Positions 16,700 to 24,956 of a DNA stretch of 64,000 nucleotides are shown here, piece by piece. The notes beneath the pieces were generated by a model. The model did not search any database. It was not told where the DNA came from and worked only from the letters and a program-made list of their open reading frames with translations. Within the stretch, counting starts at the first letter, position 1, and each line of letters begins with the position of its first letter. The DNA is from Pseudorhodoferax soli. GTDB lineage: Bacteria; Pseudomonadota; Gammaproteobacteria; Burkholderiales; Burkholderiaceae_C. The stretch covers positions 310,001-374,000 of the forward strand of contig NZ_QPJK01000008.1 in the NCBI RefSeq assembly GCF_003337555.1, given 5' to 3'. A program made the position numbers and the translations under genes.

Positions 16700-17758
16700 A
16701 TGAACTTCCTCGACGGCCACCTGTTCCCCGAGAACCAGCAGCCCCTGGTCATCACCGCCGCCCCGTACGCGCCCTCCTGGGTGCCGTCGGACTTCCCCGG
16801 CGAGATCGCCGTGACCATGGAAGAGCAGATCCAGAAGGCGGTGGACTGCTACAACGCCGGCGCCACGGTGCTGCACCTGCATGTGCGCGAGCTGGACGGC
16901 AAGGGCAGCAAGCGGCTGTCCAAGTTCAACGAACTCATCGCTGGCGTGCGCGCCCGCGTGCCCGAGATGGTGATCCAGGTCGGCGGCTCGATCAGCTTCG
17001 CACCCGAGAGCGACGGCGCGGCCGCCAAGTGGCTCAGCGACGACACGCGGCACATGCTGGCCGAGCTCGACCCCAAGCCCGACCAGGTCACGGTGACGAT
17101 CAACACCTCGCAGATGAACATCCTGGAGCAGTTCGACCTGCGCGACATCCAGGGCACCTCGATGGAAGACCCGGCGGTGTTCAACGCCTACAAGGAGATG
17201 ACGGTGCCGGCCCAGCCGGGCTGGGCCGAGGAGCACATCCGGCGCCTGTCGGCCGCAGGCATCCAGAGCGCCTTCCAGTGCTACAACATCAACAGCTTCG
17301 AGTCGGTGGAGCGGCTGATGCGCCGCGGCATCTACAAGGGCCCGCTGGTGCTGAACTGGGTGGCCATCGGCGGCGGCATGGACGCGCCCAATATCTACAA
17401 CCTGGCCAACTTCGTGCGCGCCGTGCCCGACGGCGCGATGCTGACGGTGGAAAGCTCGGTGCTCAACGTGCTGCCGGTGAACATGATGGGCATCGCCATG
17501 GGCCTGCATGTGCGCTGCGGCACCGAGGACAACCTGTGGAACCAGTCGCGCAGCGCCAAGATCGGCACCGTGGCCCAGGTGGAGCAACTGGTGCGCATCA
17601 GCCGCGAGTTCGGCCGGCCGATCGCCACGGCGCAGCAAGCGCGCGAGATCTGCAAGATCGGCGTGTTCTACGACACGGTGGAGGAGACGCTGCTGGCGAA
17701 TGGCTTCGCGCCGAACCGCAACGGCGCGCAGCAGGGCTTCCTGCGCAAGGCCGCCTGA
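16700..17758 (+). CDS. Beta-keto acid cleavage enzyme (BKACE, DUF849)
   Basis: A 352-aa TIM-barrel enzyme that condenses a beta-keto acid with acetyl-CoA to give acetoacetate and a new CoA ester. Family marks seen are VITAAPYAPSW at the N-terminus, the Zn-binding HLHVRE, VQVGGSISFAPES, and GLHVRCGTEDNLW near the C-terminus, where the Kce-type catalytic Glu lies. The C-terminal ~40 residues (IATAQQAREICKIGVFYDTV) complete the barrel cap. The gene lies 27 bp after the dioxygenase and 4 bp before the exporter gene, so it is central to the operon. Confidence 0.9.
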   Translation: MNFLDGHLFPENQQPLVITAAPYAPSWVPSDFPGEIAVTMEEQIQKAVDCYNAGATVLHLHVRELDGKGSKRLSKFNELIAGVRARVPEMVIQVGGSISFAPESDGAAAKWLSDDTRHMLAELDPKPDQVTVTINTSQMNILEQFDLRDIQGTSMEDPAVFNAYKEMTVPAQPGWAEEHIRRLSAAGIQSAFQCYNINSFESVERLMRRGIYKGPLVLNWVAIGGGMDAPNIYNLANFVRAVPDGAMLTVESSVLNVLPVNMMGIAMGLHVRCGTEDNLWNQSRSAKIGTVAQVEQLVRISREFGRPIATAQQAREICKIGVFYDTVEETLLANGFAPNRNGAQQGFLRKAA

Positions 17759-17762
17759 ACCC

Positions 17763-18782
17763 ATGCACGCCCTGCGCGCCCGGCTGTCCGCGCTGTCGCC
17801 CGGCGTGGTGGTGGTGGCCATCGTCGCGGTGGCGGCCCTGTACCTGTCGGGGCACTACGGCGCGCCGGTCATGCTGTTCGCGCTGCTGCTGGGCATGGCC
17901 GTCAACTTCCTCTCGCAGGAGGGGCGCTGCCGGCCCGGCATCGAGTTCACGGCCAGGCGTGTGCTGCGCTGGGGCGTGGCGCTGCTGGGCCTGCGCATCA
18001 CGGCCGCGCAGGTGCAGGCCATGGGCTGGGAACCGGTGGCGATGGTGGCGATCTCGGTCGTCGCGACCATCGCGTTCGGCATCGCCATGGCGCGGGCCAT
18101 GGGCTTCAAGACCTTCTTCGGCCTGCTGTCCGGCGCTGCCGTGGGCATCTGCGGCGCATCGGCCGCGCTCGCCATCGCGGCGGCGTTCCCGCAGCACCCG
18201 CTGAAGGAGCGCGCCACGCTGTTCACCGTCATCGGGGTCAGCAGCCTGTCCACGCTGTCGATGCTGCTGTACCCGCTGCTGGCGCGCTGGCTCGGGCTGG
18301 ACCCGCTGCAGGCGGGCCTGTTCCTGGGCGGCACCATCCACGACGTGGCGCAGGTGGTGGGCGCAGGCTACAGCATGGGCCACGCCACCGGAGATGCGGC
18401 CACCGTGGTCAAGCTCATGCGCGTGGCGATGCTGGTGCCCGTGATCGGCCTGGCGGCCTGGTTGACGCACGCGCAGGCGGCGCGCCAGCCCATGGCGGCC
18501 GATGCTGCGCCGCAGGACAAGCCGCCGCTGCCCTGGTTCGCGGCGGCCTTCGTCGTGCTGGTGGCGGTCAACAGCCTGGACGTGCTGCCCGCTGCGGCCG
18601 TGGCGGCGGGCAACCAGGCCTCCCAGGTCTTCCTGGTCGCCGCGATGGCGGCGATCGGCATGAAGACACACCTCAAGGACATCCTGGACGTGGGCTGGAG
18701 GCCGGTGGCGCTGATGGTGCTGGAGACGGTGTTCCTGGCGGCCTTGTTCTACGGCGCGATGCGCGTGCTGGCAGGCGCCTGA
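17763..18782 (+). CDS. YeiH-family putative sulfate/anion exporter
   Basis: A 339-aa membrane protein with ~9-10 helices. Family blocks are VMLFALLLGMAVNFLSQEGR, the GAAVGICGASAALAIAA glycine-rich segment, FLGGTIHDVAQVVGAGYSMG and MAAIGMKTHLKDI. YeiH-type proteins are annotated as putative sulfate exporters and recur beside sulfonate-degrading genes. It starts 4 bp after the BKACE stop and ends 4 bp before the convergent double-IclR gene. In this operon it may export sulfite or sulfate released by the TauD-like enzyme; this is inference. Confidence 0.88.
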   Translation: MHALRARLSALSPGVVVVAIVAVAALYLSGHYGAPVMLFALLLGMAVNFLSQEGRCRPGIEFTARRVLRWGVALLGLRITAAQVQAMGWEPVAMVAISVVATIAFGIAMARAMGFKTFFGLLSGAAVGICGASAALAIAAAFPQHPLKERATLFTVIGVSSLSTLSMLLYPLLARWLGLDPLQAGLFLGGTIHDVAQVVGAGYSMGHATGDAATVVKLMRVAMLVPVIGLAAWLTHAQAARQPMAADAAPQDKPPLPWFAAAFVVLVAVNSLDVLPAAAVAAGNQASQVFLVAAMAAIGMKTHLKDILDVGWRPVALMVLETVFLAALFYGAMRVLAGA

Positions 18783-18786
18783 GGCG

Positions 18787-20397
18787 CTAGGGGGCCAGCG
18801 CGGCCTCCAGTTCCTGCACCAGCTCGGTCAGCGCGCTGCCCAGCGCCAGCACCTGGCGCGCCGGCAGCGGCTGCGGTGCCAGCACGCCGCAGTTGAGCAC
18901 GAAGCGGATCGCGTCCACGGGCTGGGCGAAGGGCACGGCCACGGCCTCGATCTCGGGCCGGAAGTCGCGCGAGCTGCAATGGCCGTGGCGCGCGAACTGC
19001 GCCATGGCGCGCTCGACCACACCCGCATGCCGGTGTGCCGCGGCCGGGTCGCGCACGGCGATCTCGTTGAGCACGGCACGGCGCTCGGCGGGGCGCGCGC
19101 CGCAGAGCCAGGCGCGGCCCATGGCGGTGGACAGCATGGGCATCACCGCGCCGGTGTCGGGCGGCAGCAGCCGGTTGTCGGTGCGCCAGGCGGTCTGCAC
19201 GTAGACCATGCCGGCTTGGTGGCGCAGGCCCAGCGAGACCGCGCCGCCGATGCGCTGCGACAGCGCCAGCATGCCCGGCCGCGCGAGCGCGCGCAGGCGC
19301 AGCCCGGCCAGCATGGGGTAGGCGATGGCCACCGTGGCCGCGCCCAGCCGGTAGCCACTGCCGAGCGGGTTGCGCCGCAGCAGGCCCAGCTGCACCAGCG
19401 TGTGGGTGAGCCGCACCACCGTCTGCGGCGACAGGCCGAGCCGGCGCGCGAGCTGGGCGTTGCCGAGCACCTCGTCGCCGGGCTGGAAGCAGGCCAGCAG
19501 GTCCAGGCCGCGCGCCAGCGTTTGCGCGGCGGCGGTGGCCGGGTCGTCGCCGGCACGGCGGCGCGCGGGCGGCGCGGGTGCGGGCTGCGGCGGCCAGGCG
19601 GCAGCGGGCGGCGCGGTGCCGGCGGATTCGGCGCGCCATTCCTGCTCGATGCGCCGGGCCAGGGCCAGCAGCCGCGGGGCGACGCGGCCGGCCAGTTCGC
19701 CGGGTGCCAGGCGCCGGGCCGGCAGGCCGCAGTTGAGCACCAGGCGTTCGCCGCCCAGGCGCACGTCCAGCGGCACGGCCACCGCGTGCACCTCGCTCTG
19801 GAAATGGCCGGGCGAGAAGCACAGGCCGCGCTGCGCGAAGTCGCGCCGGGCCTGGGCCAGCGCCGGCGCCCAGGCCGCAAGCTGGGCCGGTTCGTGCGCG
19901 CGCAGCGCAGCCAGCGCCTGGGCGCGCTCGGTGGGCGCGGCGCTGGCCAGCCAGGCGCGGCCGACGGCGCTGGCCAGCAAGGGCAGGGCGGCGCCCACGT
20001 CGGGCTTGAAGGCCGAAGGTTGGTGCCAGCGGCAGGTCTCCACATAGACCATGTGGCGGTGGTTGCGCATGGCCAGCGAGACGGCGCCGCCCAGTTCCTC
20101 GGCCAGTTGGCTCATGGGCAGCCGCGCGAGCCGGCGCACGCCCAGGCTGGCCAGCAGCGGATAGCCCAGCGTCAGCGCGCTGCTGCCCAGCCGGTAGCGC
20201 CGCGTGCCGGCGTCGAACAGCAGCAGGCCGCGCGCGAGCAACTGTGTGCTCAGCCGCGAGATGCTGGCCTTGGACAGCCCGGTGCGCTCGGCCAGCTGCT
20301 TGTTGGACAGGCCGGCCGGCGCGTCGGCGAAGGCGTCGAGCAGGGCCAGGCCATGGGCGAGGCTGCTGGCGTAGCGGGGATCGGCGGCGGCGTGCAC
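18787..20397 (-). CDS. Double IclR-family regulator (two complete IclR units in one chain)
   Basis: About 536 aa, twice the usual ~260. Unit 1 (~10-245) has a winged helix (LSNKQLAERTGLSKASISRL) and an IclR effector domain (VYVETCRWHQ... ending VLNCGLPARRL). After an Ala/Pro/Arg-rich linker (~250-275), unit 2 repeats it: LGNAQLARRLGLSPQTVVRL, VYVQTAWRTDN, VLNCGVLAPQ. The start is uncertain: GTG at 20397 and TTG at 20418 are both possible, and neither has a clear ribosome site. It is divergent from the CaiB/acyl-CoA dehydrogenase operon (likely target) and convergent with yeiH. Confidence 0.85.
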   Translation of the reverse strand: MHAAADPRYASSLAHGLALLDAFADAPAGLSNKQLAERTGLSKASISRLSTQLLARGLLLFDAGTRRYRLGSSALTLGYPLLASLGVRRLARLPMSQLAEELGGAVSLAMRNHRHMVYVETCRWHQPSAFKPDVGAALPLLASAVGRAWLASAAPTERAQALAALRAHEPAQLAAWAPALAQARRDFAQRGLCFSPGHFQSEVHAVAVPLDVRLGGERLVLNCGLPARRLAPGELAGRVAPRLLALARRIEQEWRAESAGTAPPAAAWPPQPAPAPPARRRAGDDPATAAAQTLARGLDLLACFQPGDEVLGNAQLARRLGLSPQTVVRLTHTLVQLGLLRRNPLGSGYRLGAATVAIAYPMLAGLRLRALARPGMLALSQRIGGAVSLGLRHQAGMVYVQTAWRTDNRLLPPDTGAVMPMLSTAMGRAWLCGARPAERRAVLNEIAVRDPAAAHRHAGVVERAMAQFARHGHCSSRDFRPEIEAVAVPFAQPVDAIRFVLNCGVLAPQPLPARQVLALGSALTELVQELEAALAP

Positions 20398-20527
20398 GCG
20401 TTCAATATAGCGAAACAAGCATTGGCGGCGGGAGGGTGCCAAACCTAAGCTGCGCACCGGATCGACCTGAACGACGGAGACGAACGATGCCGGTGAACCC
20501 CTGCTCAACGCTGCCCAAGGCGGCGCC

Positions 20528-21757
20528 ATGACCCCCACCACGCCCGACGCCCCGGCCCACGCCGCGGCCCACGCCACTGGAGGCCCGCTGGCCGGCCTGC
20601 GCATCCTGGACATGGCCACCGTGGTGGCCGCGCCCTTCGGCGCCACGCTGTGCGCCGATGCGGGCGCCGAGGTCGTCAAGCTGGAACTGCCCGAGGGCAA
20701 CGACCCGCTGCGCGGCCTGGCGCCCACCGGCCTGTACTGGAAGGTGCTGAACCGCGGCAAGGCCGGCGTCTCGCTCGATGTGCGCAAGCCCGAGGGGCGG
20801 GCGCTGTTCCTGCAGCTGATCGCGGGCTTCGACATCCTGGTGGAGAACTTCCGCCCCGGCACGCTGGACCGGTGGGGCCTGGACTGGGCCACGCTGCAGG
20901 CGGCCAACCCGCGCCTGTCGGTGCTGCGGCTCACGGGCTTCGGCCAGACCGGGCCCTATGCCGGACGGCCCGGCTTCGCGCGGATCTTCGAGGCCATGGG
21001 CGGGCTGGCGCACCTGACGGGCGAGGCCGGCGGCAACCCGCTGCACATGAACTTCCCGCTCGGCGATTCCATCGCCGGCCTGTTCGGTGCCTTCGCCATC
21101 GCGAGCCTGGCGGCCGAGCGGGCGCGCGACCCGCAGGCGCCGGGGCGCGAGGTCGACCTCTCGGCCACCGAGGCGCTGCTGCGCGTGCTGGAGCCGCTGG
21201 CGGCCGAGCACGAATGCCTGGGCGAGGTGCGCGGCCGCACCGGCGCGCGGGCCAGCTACACGGCGCCATCCAACATCTACCGCACGCAGGACGGGCAGTG
21301 GATCACGCTGGTGGGCTCCTCCGACGCGATCTTCCGCAGGCTTTGCACGGCGATGGGGCAGCCCGGGCTGGCCGACGATGCGCGCTTCGCGAGCAACCCG
21401 CAGCGCCTGCGGCACCTGGACCAGATCGACGGGGCCATCGCGCAATGGTTCGCCACGCAGGAGTACGCCGGGCTGGCCGCGCAACTGGAGGCGCACGGCG
21501 TGCCCTTCAGCAAGATCTATTCGATCGCCGACGTGCTGGAAGACCCGCACTTCCAGGCGCGCGAGGCGTTCTGGCGCCTGCCCGATGCCGAGCTGGGCTC
21601 GGTGCCCGCGCCGGCCGCCGTGCCGCGCTTCGGCCAGCACACGCCGGCGCCGCCGCGCACCGGCCCCGCCACCGGCGAGCACAACGCCGCCATCTACGGC
21701 GCGCTGGGCCTGACCGATTCCGACCTGGCCGCGCTGCGCGCTGCCCGCGTCATCTGA
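20528..21757 (+). CDS. CaiB/BaiF family CoA-transferase (type III)
   Basis: A 409-aa enzyme moving CoA between carboxylic acids. The opening GPLAGLRILDMATVVAAPFG, the VKLELPEGNDPLRG segment, the NRGKAGVSLDVRKPEG block and the ILVENFRPGTLDRWGL block, with the catalytic-Asp region in between, are characteristic. GLFGAFAIASLAAER and the VDLSATEALL region follow. It is the first gene of a four-gene operon (CoA-transferase, acyl-CoA dehydrogenase, Bug receptor, acrylyl-CoA-reductase-like), consistent with activating a carboxylate imported through the Bug system. Confidence 0.9.
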   Translation: MTPTTPDAPAHAAAHATGGPLAGLRILDMATVVAAPFGATLCADAGAEVVKLELPEGNDPLRGLAPTGLYWKVLNRGKAGVSLDVRKPEGRALFLQLIAGFDILVENFRPGTLDRWGLDWATLQAANPRLSVLRLTGFGQTGPYAGRPGFARIFEAMGGLAHLTGEAGGNPLHMNFPLGDSIAGLFGAFAIASLAAERARDPQAPGREVDLSATEALLRVLEPLAAEHECLGEVRGRTGARASYTAPSNIYRTQDGQWITLVGSSDAIFRRLCTAMGQPGLADDARFASNPQRLRHLDQIDGAIAQWFATQEYAGLAAQLEAHGVPFSKIYSIADVLEDPHFQAREAFWRLPDAELGSVPAPAAVPRFGQHTPAPPRTGPATGEHNAAIYGALGLTDSDLAALRAARVI

Positions 21758-21771
21758 AGAAGGAGACGAAC

Positions 21772-22941
21772 ATGATCCGAGATCCCGAGGCATTCCAGGA
21801 ACTGCTGGCCGGCGTGCGCCGCCAGGTGAGCGAGCAGATGATCCCGCGCGAGGCCGAGGTCGAGCGGCTGGATGAAGTGCCGGCCGACCTCGTGGCCGCG
21901 CTGGCGCGCAGCGGCTACTTCGGCTGGTCCATCCCCGAGGCCTACGGCGGCGCCGGCATGACGACCGAGGAGCTGGTGCTGGCCGCGATGGAGCTGTCGC
22001 AGGCTTCGGTGGCCTTCCGCGCCCGCGTGGGCACCAACACCGGCATCGGCTCCGAGGCGCTGGTGGCCGACGGCACGCCCGCGCAGAAGGACCGCTACCT
22101 GCCACGCATGGCGCGCGGCGAGCTGACGGGCTGCTTCGCGCTGACCGAGCCCGAGGCCGGCTCGGATGCCGTGGCCCTCACGACCAGCGCCGTGCGCGAC
22201 GGCGATCACTACGTGCTGAACGGCGCCAAGTGCTTCATCACCAACGCGCCCATCGCCGGGCTGTTCACGGTGATGGCGCGCACCGACCCGGACGACCGCA
22301 CGGCGCGCGGCATCACGGCCTTCCTGGTCGAGCGCGAGACGCCGGGCCTCTCGACGGGCCAGCCCTACGACAAGATGGGCCAGGCCGGCTCGCCGGTGTC
22401 CGAGGTGTTCTTCGACAACTGCCGCGTGCACGCCGACCAGATCGTGGGCGGCGCCGGCAACACCGGCAACGGCTTCAAGACCGCGATGAAGGTGCTGAAC
22501 AAGCAGCGCATCCACCTGGCCGCGCTGTGCACGGGCCCGGCCATCCGCATGCTGGACGAGGCCGTGGCGCACACTGCGCAGCGCACGCAGTTCGGCCAGG
22601 CGGTGGCGGGCTTCCAGCTGGTGCAGGCGCTGATCGCCGACTGCCAGACCGAGATCCACGCCGCGCGTGCGCTGATCCTGGAGACGGCCCGCGCCCGCGA
22701 CGCCGGCGAGGACGTGACCATGCAGGCCTCGATGTGCAAGTACTTCGCCTCGGAGATGTGCGGCCGCGTGGCCGACCGCTGCGTGCAGATGCTGGGCGGC
22801 ACGGGCTTCATTCGCGGCCATGCGATCGAACGCTTCTACCGCGACGTGCGGCTGTTCCGCCTGTACGAGGGCACCAGCCAGATCCACCAGCTCAACATCG
22901 CCAAGCGCACGCTGGCCCGCGCCGGCCATGAACTGCGCTGA
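21772..22941 (+). CDS. Acyl-CoA dehydrogenase
   Basis: A 389-aa FAD flavoenzyme introducing an alpha-beta double bond into an acyl-CoA and passing electrons to ETF. Signatures: CFALTEPEAGSDA (FAD and substrate binding), KCFITNAPIAG, RTQFGQAVAGFQLVQ, and QMLGGTGFIRGHAIERFYRD leading to LYEGTSQIHQ, whose Glu is the usual catalytic base. An AAGGAGA ribosome site lies 14 bp after the CoA-transferase stop. It probably acts on the CoA ester formed by the preceding enzyme. Confidence 0.92.
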   Translation: MIRDPEAFQELLAGVRRQVSEQMIPREAEVERLDEVPADLVAALARSGYFGWSIPEAYGGAGMTTEELVLAAMELSQASVAFRARVGTNTGIGSEALVADGTPAQKDRYLPRMARGELTGCFALTEPEAGSDAVALTTSAVRDGDHYVLNGAKCFITNAPIAGLFTVMARTDPDDRTARGITAFLVERETPGLSTGQPYDKMGQAGSPVSEVFFDNCRVHADQIVGGAGNTGNGFKTAMKVLNKQRIHLAALCTGPAIRMLDEAVAHTAQRTQFGQAVAGFQLVQALIADCQTEIHAARALILETARARDAGEDVTMQASMCKYFASEMCGRVADRCVQMLGGTGFIRGHAIERFYRDVRLFRLYEGTSQIHQLNIAKRTLARAGHELR

Positions 22942-22963
22942 ACACACACACCAGGAGACCGAC

Positions 22964-23962
22964 ATGCGCGCCCCGACCACCACCTTCTCCGCCGCGGCCT
23001 GCACGCGCCGCGCGGCCACCGCCGCACTGCTGGCCCTGGCCGCGGCACTGCCCGCGGCCCACGCCGCCGGCTACCCGGACAAGCCCGTGCGCATCATCGT
23101 GCCCTATGCGCCGGGCGGCGGTGCCGACACCGCGGCACGCGCCATCGGCCAGCGGCTGACGGAGGTCTTCGGCCAGAGCTTCATCGTGGAGAACAAGGCC
23201 GGCGCCTCGACGCAGAGCGGCACGCTGGCGGTGGTGCGTGCCGCGCCCGACGGCTACACGCTGCTGCTGGGCACGGCCAACCTGGCGACCAACGCCGTGC
23301 TGTTCGACAAGCTGCCCTACGACGCGCAGCGCGACCTGGCGCCGATCTCGCTGATCACCAAGGCGCCGGTGTACGTGGTCGTCCACGCCGAGTCGCCGCT
23401 CAAGGACTTGAAGGGCCTGATCGCCCAGACCCGCAGCACCAAGGACGGCCTCAGCTACGGCACGGCCGGCAACGGCAGCATTCCGCACCTGGCGGGCGAG
23501 CTGTTCCGCGCCACCACCGGTGCGCAGCTGCTGCACGTGCCCTACAAGGGCAGCTCGGAGGCGGTGGCGGCGCTGGTGGGCAAGCAGATCGACCTGAGCT
23601 TCGACAACCTGCCGCCCACCAACAGCATGATCCGGGCCGGCAAGCTGCGCCCGCTGGCCGTGGCCGCCGCCAAGCGCAGCGCGCTGTTGCCCGAGGTGCC
23701 GACCACGGGCGAGCTGGGCGTGCCCATGGAGGCCTCGTCCTGGTGGGGCCTGCTGGCGCCGGCCGGCACGCCGCCGGCCATCGTCGCCACGCTGAACAAG
23801 GCCATGGTGGAGGCATTGGCCACGCCGCAGATGCGCGAGCACCTGGCGCGCCTGGGCATCGAGCCCGAGAGCTGCAGCCCGGCCGAGTTCACCGCGCTGA
23901 TCAAGGCCGAGACCGAGAAATGGGGCCGTGTCAGCAAGTCCGCCAACATCAAGGCGGACTGA
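22964..23962 (+). CDS. Bug/TctC-family substrate-binding protein
   Basis: A 332-aa periplasmic receptor with a signal peptide ending PAAHA, then YPDKPVRIIVPYAPGGGADTAARAIGQRL, NKAGASTQSG and PDGYTLLLGTANLATN. The first-lobe/second-lobe hinge and LLPEVPTTGELGVPMEASSWWG complete the fold. It lies inside the CoA-ester operon with a GGAGA ribosome site and probably recognises the carboxylate that the operon degrades. It is clearly a different paralogue from the Bug protein at 9693-10673. Confidence 0.9.
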   Translation: MRAPTTTFSAAACTRRAATAALLALAAALPAAHAAGYPDKPVRIIVPYAPGGGADTAARAIGQRLTEVFGQSFIVENKAGASTQSGTLAVVRAAPDGYTLLLGTANLATNAVLFDKLPYDAQRDLAPISLITKAPVYVVVHAESPLKDLKGLIAQTRSTKDGLSYGTAGNGSIPHLAGELFRATTGAQLLHVPYKGSSEAVAALVGKQIDLSFDNLPPTNSMIRAGKLRPLAVAAAKRSALLPEVPTTGELGVPMEASSWWGLLAPAGTPPAIVATLNKAMVEALATPQMREHLARLGIEPESCSPAEFTALIKAETEKWGRVSKSANIKAD

Positions 23963-23963
23963 G

Positions 23964-24956
23964 ATGGCGCCCGAACGCTTCCATGCCTTCCGCCTGCACC
24001 GCGACGCGGCGGACGGCCCCGTCTGCGGCCGCTTCGTCGAGCTGGGCGTGGACGATCTCTCGCCCGGCGAGCTGCTGGTGCGCGTGGCCTACACCAGCAT
24101 CAACTACAAGGACGCGCTGGCGGCGGCCGGCCTGAACCAGATCGTGCGGCAGTACCCGCGCATCGGCGGTATCGACCTGGCGGGCCTGGTGGTGCAGTCG
24201 GGCGACCCGCGCTTCGCGCCGGGCGACGCGGTGGTGGTCCACGGCTTCGGCATCGGCGTGGACCACGACGGCGGGCATGCCGAGTACGCCCGCGTGCGCG
24301 CCGACTGGGCGCTGCCGCTGCCGGCCGGGCTGAGCCTGGAGGAGGCCGGCACGCTGGGCGTGGCCGGCTACACGGCGGCGCTCTGCGTGCACTGGATGGA
24401 GCACAACGGCCTGGCGCCGGGCGGCCTGCCGGTGGTGGTGACGGGCGCCAGCGGCGGCGTGGCCAGCGTGGCGATCGACATCCTCGCCGGGCGCGGCTAC
24501 GAGGTGGTGGCGGTGAGCGGCAAGGGCGATGCCGACGGCTACCTGCGCGCGCTGGGCGCGGCGCGCGTGCTGGCCCCCGATGCGGCCGCGGGTGCGGGCC
24601 GCGCGCTGGACAAGGCGCAATGGGCCGGCGCCGTCGATGCCGTAGGCGGCGAGATGCTGGCCTGGCTGCTGCGCAGCGCGGCGCCCGAGGCCGTGGTCAC
24701 GAGCTTCGGCAATGCGGGCGGCGCCGAGCTGCACACCACGGTGCTGCCGCTGATCCTGCGCGGCGTGCGGCTGATCGGCATCAACGCCAACAGCCCGATG
24801 CCGCTGCGCCAGGCCGTGTGGGCGCGGCTGGCCAGCGACTACAAGCCGCGCCACCTGGCGCGCATCGCGCAGCAGCTGCCGTTCGCGCAGCTGCCCGAGG
24901 CGATGGCGCGCATGCGCGAGCGCGGCACGCGCGGGCGCATGGTGGTGGCCCTCTAG
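23964..24956 (+). CDS. YhdH/AcuI-family acrylyl-CoA reductase-like MDR oxidoreductase
   Basis: A 330-aa zinc-free medium-chain reductase. Diagnostic are YTSINYKDALAAAG, IGGIDLAGLVVQSGDPRF, VTGASGGVASVAIDILAGRG and the late VRLIGINANSPMPLRQAVW. AcuI-type members reduce acrylyl-CoA to propionyl-CoA with NADPH. In this operon it could reduce or detoxify an enoyl-CoA made by the dehydrogenase. It begins one base after the Bug gene stop. Its TAG stop shares the palindrome CTAG with the stop of the convergent PEP-CTERM gene. Confidence 0.88.
   Translation: MAPERFHAFRLHRDAADGPVCGRFVELGVDDLSPGELLVRVAYTSINYKDALAAAGLNQIVRQYPRIGGIDLAGLVVQSGDPRFAPGDAVVVHGFGIGVDHDGGHAEYARVRADWALPLPAGLSLEEAGTLGVAGYTAALCVHWMEHNGLAPGGLPVVVTGASGGVASVAIDILAGRGYEVVAVSGKGDADGYLRALGAARVLAPDAAAGAGRALDKAQWAGAVDAVGGEMLAWLLRSAAPEAVVTSFGNAGGAELHTTVLPLILRGVRLIGINANSPMPLRQAVWARLASDYKPRHLARIAQQLPFAQLPEAMARMRERGTRGRMVVAL

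Noticed and set aside
14786-17821. A 1,011-codon open frame on the minus strand
   Set aside because: It lies antisense to the reductase-TauD-BKACE genes, which are clear family members. The product is low-complexity His/Ala/Arg/Val.
20398-20934. Upstream extension of the double IclR frame
   Set aside because: It overlaps the start of the CoA-transferase gene on the opposite strand and has no IclR-like sequence before ~20,400.
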